Origin: Candidatus Omnitrophota bacterium
GTDB taxonomy: Bacteria; Omnitrophota; Gorgyraeia; Gygaellales; Profunditerraquicolaceae
Assembly (NCBI GenBank): GCA_028687525.1
Contig: JAQTZX010000001.1
Span: forward strand, 1-27,230
Direction of reading: 5' to 3'
Length of the DNA stretch: 27,230 nucleotides
Shown: positions 25,413 through 27,230 of the stretch, piece after piece
Numbering within the stretch: the stretch's first letter is position 1
Layout: every line of letters begins with the position of its first letter
Made by a program: the position numbers and the translations under genes
Notes under the pieces: model-generated
Told to the model about the DNA's origin: nothing
Databases searched by the model: none
The model's input: the letters and a program-made list of their open reading frames with translations, nothing else

Positions 25413-26702
25413 ATGAATTCAAGAAAAATGTATCTCTTAATAGGGGCGTTCATTCTCTTCTGGATAGTCTTTATCTCCTGGGGAATGTTCAAAACAAACA
25501 TCAAACTGGCGCAGGAAAAACTCCTGCCGCAGTTCAATAAAGGCGCCAAAGAAGAAATTAAGCCGGGAGGACAACCGGCAGGCCCGGGAGGCGGCGAACA
25601 GGGAAAAACCTCCGAAGCGCCCCGGGAGGGAAAGAAGCTCACCGACCTGATGCCGCCGGAAGAACCTCCTCCTTTGATGGTCCGCGTTTTCAAAGTCAAA
25701 CCCGTAAACTTCCAGGATAACCTCCCGGTAATGGGAACGGTAAAAGGAAAAACAGAGATCCCGCTTAAATTCGAAGTTTCCGGGGTGATAAACAAGATCA
25801 ATTTCCGCGAAGGGGAAAAGATCAAAAAAGGAGATGTGATCGCCTGTATCGACCCCAAAGATGTCCAGTTGAAATACGTGTACGCCAAGAATAAATTCAA
25901 TTCCGCCCAGGCCTCCGCAAATTCCGCAAAAAAAAGGCTGGAGGTATTTCAAAAGTTATATGACGCTGGCGCCATCCTTAAGACAAAACTGGAAGAAATA
26001 GAACTGGAATATGAGGCGGCAAAATACCAGGTGGAAACCGCGCGCAGCGAGATGGACCTGGCCGAGAACGAATTGGGCAAAACCTGCATTGCCGCCACCA
26101 AAGAAGGAGTTATGGGACCCCGGGAAGCCGAAGAGGGACAATTCATTACCCCGCAGGATAAAGCGGGAACACTCTTTGAAATAAAAGAAGTGTTCGTTGA
26201 AGTGGGCGTCGTAGAACGGGATATCGACAAGATCAAGATCGGACAGAAAGCTAAAGTCTTTGTGGACGCCTTTCAAAACATTCCTTTTGATGGAACTGTC
26301 GCCTATATCTTCCCGGTAGTGGAAGGAAAAAGCCGCACCCTCACCATAAAAATCAAGGTGGATAATCCCGAAAGCCAGCTCTTACCGGGCATGTTCTCCC
26401 GGGCGGAAATACTGCTCCATGAAGTACAGAACGCCCTGATAGTCCCCATGACCAGCCTCTACCCCACCGGCAATATTTACCGCGCGCCGGTCATTCCCGC
26501 TGAAACATTAAGAACAGACGAGGATGGATTCCAGACCGGCAGGCTGGAAATGCGCACGGTCACGGTACCTTACAAAACCAGCGATTACGCGCAGGTTTCG
26601 GAAGGGATGAAAGCCAACGACTATATCGTCACCGAAGTCCAGGGAGAATTCAAGGACAAAGCAAAGGTAAAAATCGTAGGGACCGAAGAAGGCAGTTTTT
26701 AG
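25413..26702 (+). CDS. RND periplasmic adaptor (membrane-fusion protein)
   Basis: 429 residues. ATG 25413 has GGAGG 4 nt upstream, 25 nt after the RND stop. An N-terminal membrane anchor (LLIGAFILFWIVFISWGMF) rather than a lipobox is followed by a Pro/Gly-rich linker. A split lipoyl/barrel-sandwich domain (VSGVINKINFREGEKIKKGDVIACI) comes next, then a long coiled-coil hairpin (about 150-215), then beta-barrel and membrane-proximal domains (VFVEVGVVERDIDKIKIGQ, and LLPGMFSRAEILL). This is the AcrA/MexA family, linking inner-membrane RND trimers to a TolC channel. No channel gene follows, so the TonB-TolC protein at 6617 or an unlinked one must serve. Its 3' end overlaps the convergent PabB-like frame by 53 nt. 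Confidence 0.93.
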   Translation: MNSRKMYLLIGAFILFWIVFISWGMFKTNIKLAQEKLLPQFNKGAKEEIKPGGQPAGPGGGEQGKTSEAPREGKKLTDLMPPEEPPPLMVRVFKVKPVNFQDNLPVMGTVKGKTEIPLKFEVSGVINKINFREGEKIKKGDVIACIDPKDVQLKYVYAKNKFNSAQASANSAKKRLEVFQKLYDAGAILKTKLEEIELEYEAAKYQVETARSEMDLAENELGKTCIAATKEGVMGPREAEEGQFITPQDKAGTLFEIKEVFVEVGVVERDIDKIKIGQKAKVFVDAFQNIPFDGTVAYIFPVVEGKSRTLTIKIKVDNPESQLLPGMFSRAEILLHEVQNALIVPMTSLYPTGNIYRAPVIPAETLRTDEDGFQTGRLEMRTVTVPYKTSDYAQVSEGMKANDYIVTEVQGEFKDKAKVKIVGTEEGSF

Positions 26703-27230
26703 CCGGTAATTTACATTTGCAGGGACGGTTAGCGAACCGCCCCTGCAATGCAATATCCGTCAAGAACCGGGCCTTAAGCATTCCCTCATTCCATTCCCCC
26801 TCGACGGTAGAATCCCAAACGATCCCTCCGCCTATCCCCATTTCACCGGATTGGCCGTTTATAAGCAAAGTCCTGACGGGAATGTTAAAATACATATCCC
26901 TGTCCGGGGAGATATAACCGATCGCTCCGGTATAAATTTTCCTCTCTTCGGATTCAAGCTCTTTAATAATCTCCATGGCCCTGATCTTCGGGGCCCCGGT
27001 TACGGAACCGGAAGGGAAGAGCGCCGCGAAAAGATCATACAGCGCGATATCCCGGCGGACCTTCCCCGTTACCGTCGATGTCATCTGATAAAGAGTATTG
27101 TACCCGGTAACGGTAAAAACCTTAGGGACCCGGACAACATTCCCTATTTTTCCTATATCATGCCTCAACAAATCAGTTATCATTATGTTTTCGGCCTTAT
27201 TCTTCTCATCGGACGAAAAGCGGAAACGGG
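26650..27230 (-). CDS. pabB: Chorismate-binding enzyme, PabB/TrpE-like (C-terminal part, runs off the window)
   Basis: The frame is open from the right edge, so only the last about 193 residues are seen. Hallmarks in order: DEKNKAENIMITDLLRHD, LFPSGSVTGAPKIRAMEII, YTGAIGYISPD, MYFNIPVRTL and GIGGGIVWDS. These are the chorismate-binding core of aminodeoxychorismate synthase component I (folate) or anthranilate synthase component I (tryptophan); PabB is favoured but not certain. The usual end would be soon after KARFLTD. Here the last 30 or so residues (LQGRFANRPCK onward) are encoded by a REP palindrome and by the complement of the adaptor gene's 3' end, so the C-terminus looks replaced. Confidence 0.88.
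   Translation of the reverse strand, partial: RFRFSSDEKNKAENIMITDLLRHDIGKIGNVVRVPKVFTVTGYNTLYQMTSTVTGKVRRDIALYDLFAALFPSGSVTGAPKIRAMEIIKELESEERKIYTGAIGYISPDRDMYFNIPVRTLLINGQSGEMGIGGGIVWDSTVEGEWNEGMLKARFLTDIALQGRFANRPCKCKLPAKNCLLRSLRFLPLLCP
26717..26748. repeat. REP-like palindrome at the convergent 3' ends
   Basis: TTGCAGGGACGGTT and AACCGCCCCTGCAA form a 14-bp stem with one mismatch and a 4-nt AGCG loop. The core GGGACGGTT resembles the elements at 8556-8680. It lies between two convergent genes and inside the PabB-like frame, and may also act as a bidirectional transcript end. Confidence 0.85.

Overview
The window looks like a chromosomal segment of an uncultivated Gram-negative bacterium. 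Candidatus Omnitrophota (OP3) is my best guess. This is inferred from style rather than a marker gene: very large signal-peptide proteins with a C39-like cysteine-protease domain, low-complexity Ser/Thr/Asn tracts, 'YD-x-x-GN'-type secreted proteins, small C4 zinc-finger proteins and GGGACGGTT-type REP palindromes. Outer-membrane biology (TolC, RND, TonB domain) confirms a diderm envelope.

Layout. (1) Positions 1-6030, minus strand: a giant secreted, adhesin-like protein with a C39-type Cys/His/Asp site, a metzincin-like but degenerate zinc motif and an alternating 32/33-residue parallel beta-helix array. A TAG stop interrupts the array and the repeat frame continues to the window edge. Its leader carries a consensus promoter, a c-di-GMP-I (GEMM) riboswitch and an overlapping intrinsic terminator. 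(2) 6079-6402 minus: a small C4 zinc-finger protein. (3) 6550-8551 plus: a strong promoter and a fused TonB-C-terminal-domain/TolC outer-membrane protein. (4) 8552-9227: a REP-like inverted-repeat cluster, a promoter, one degenerate and one intact c-di-GMP-I-type riboswitch. (5) 9228-15964 plus: four secreted proteins of unknown function, mostly with G-tract ribosome-binding sites. One has an in-frame TAA, and two are paralogs sharing a 398-bp identical block. (6) 16059-16541: a pseudopilin. (7) 16585-17859: a promoter and two small secreted, possibly OB-fold proteins. (8) 17961-26702: two tandem RND transporters and a membrane-fusion protein. The first RND ends in a Pro/Glu repeat linker followed by a winged-helix DNA-binding domain. 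(9) 26650-27230 minus: the C-terminal part of a PabB/TrpE-like chorismate enzyme whose tail is encoded by a REP palindrome.

How they may work together (inference): the adhesin and the secreted cluster both sit behind c-di-GMP riboswitches, so this is probably a surface/biofilm locus switched by c-di-GMP. The RND pair, the adaptor and the TonB-TolC protein could form one envelope export system. A 9-bp motif (ACCGTATCA) occurs 11 times between 3427 and 6606 and was not found elsewhere in the window. It flanks the TonB-TolC promoter and may be an operator set for an unknown regulator. The transporter with a C-terminal DNA-binding domain is the best candidate for an undescribed system.
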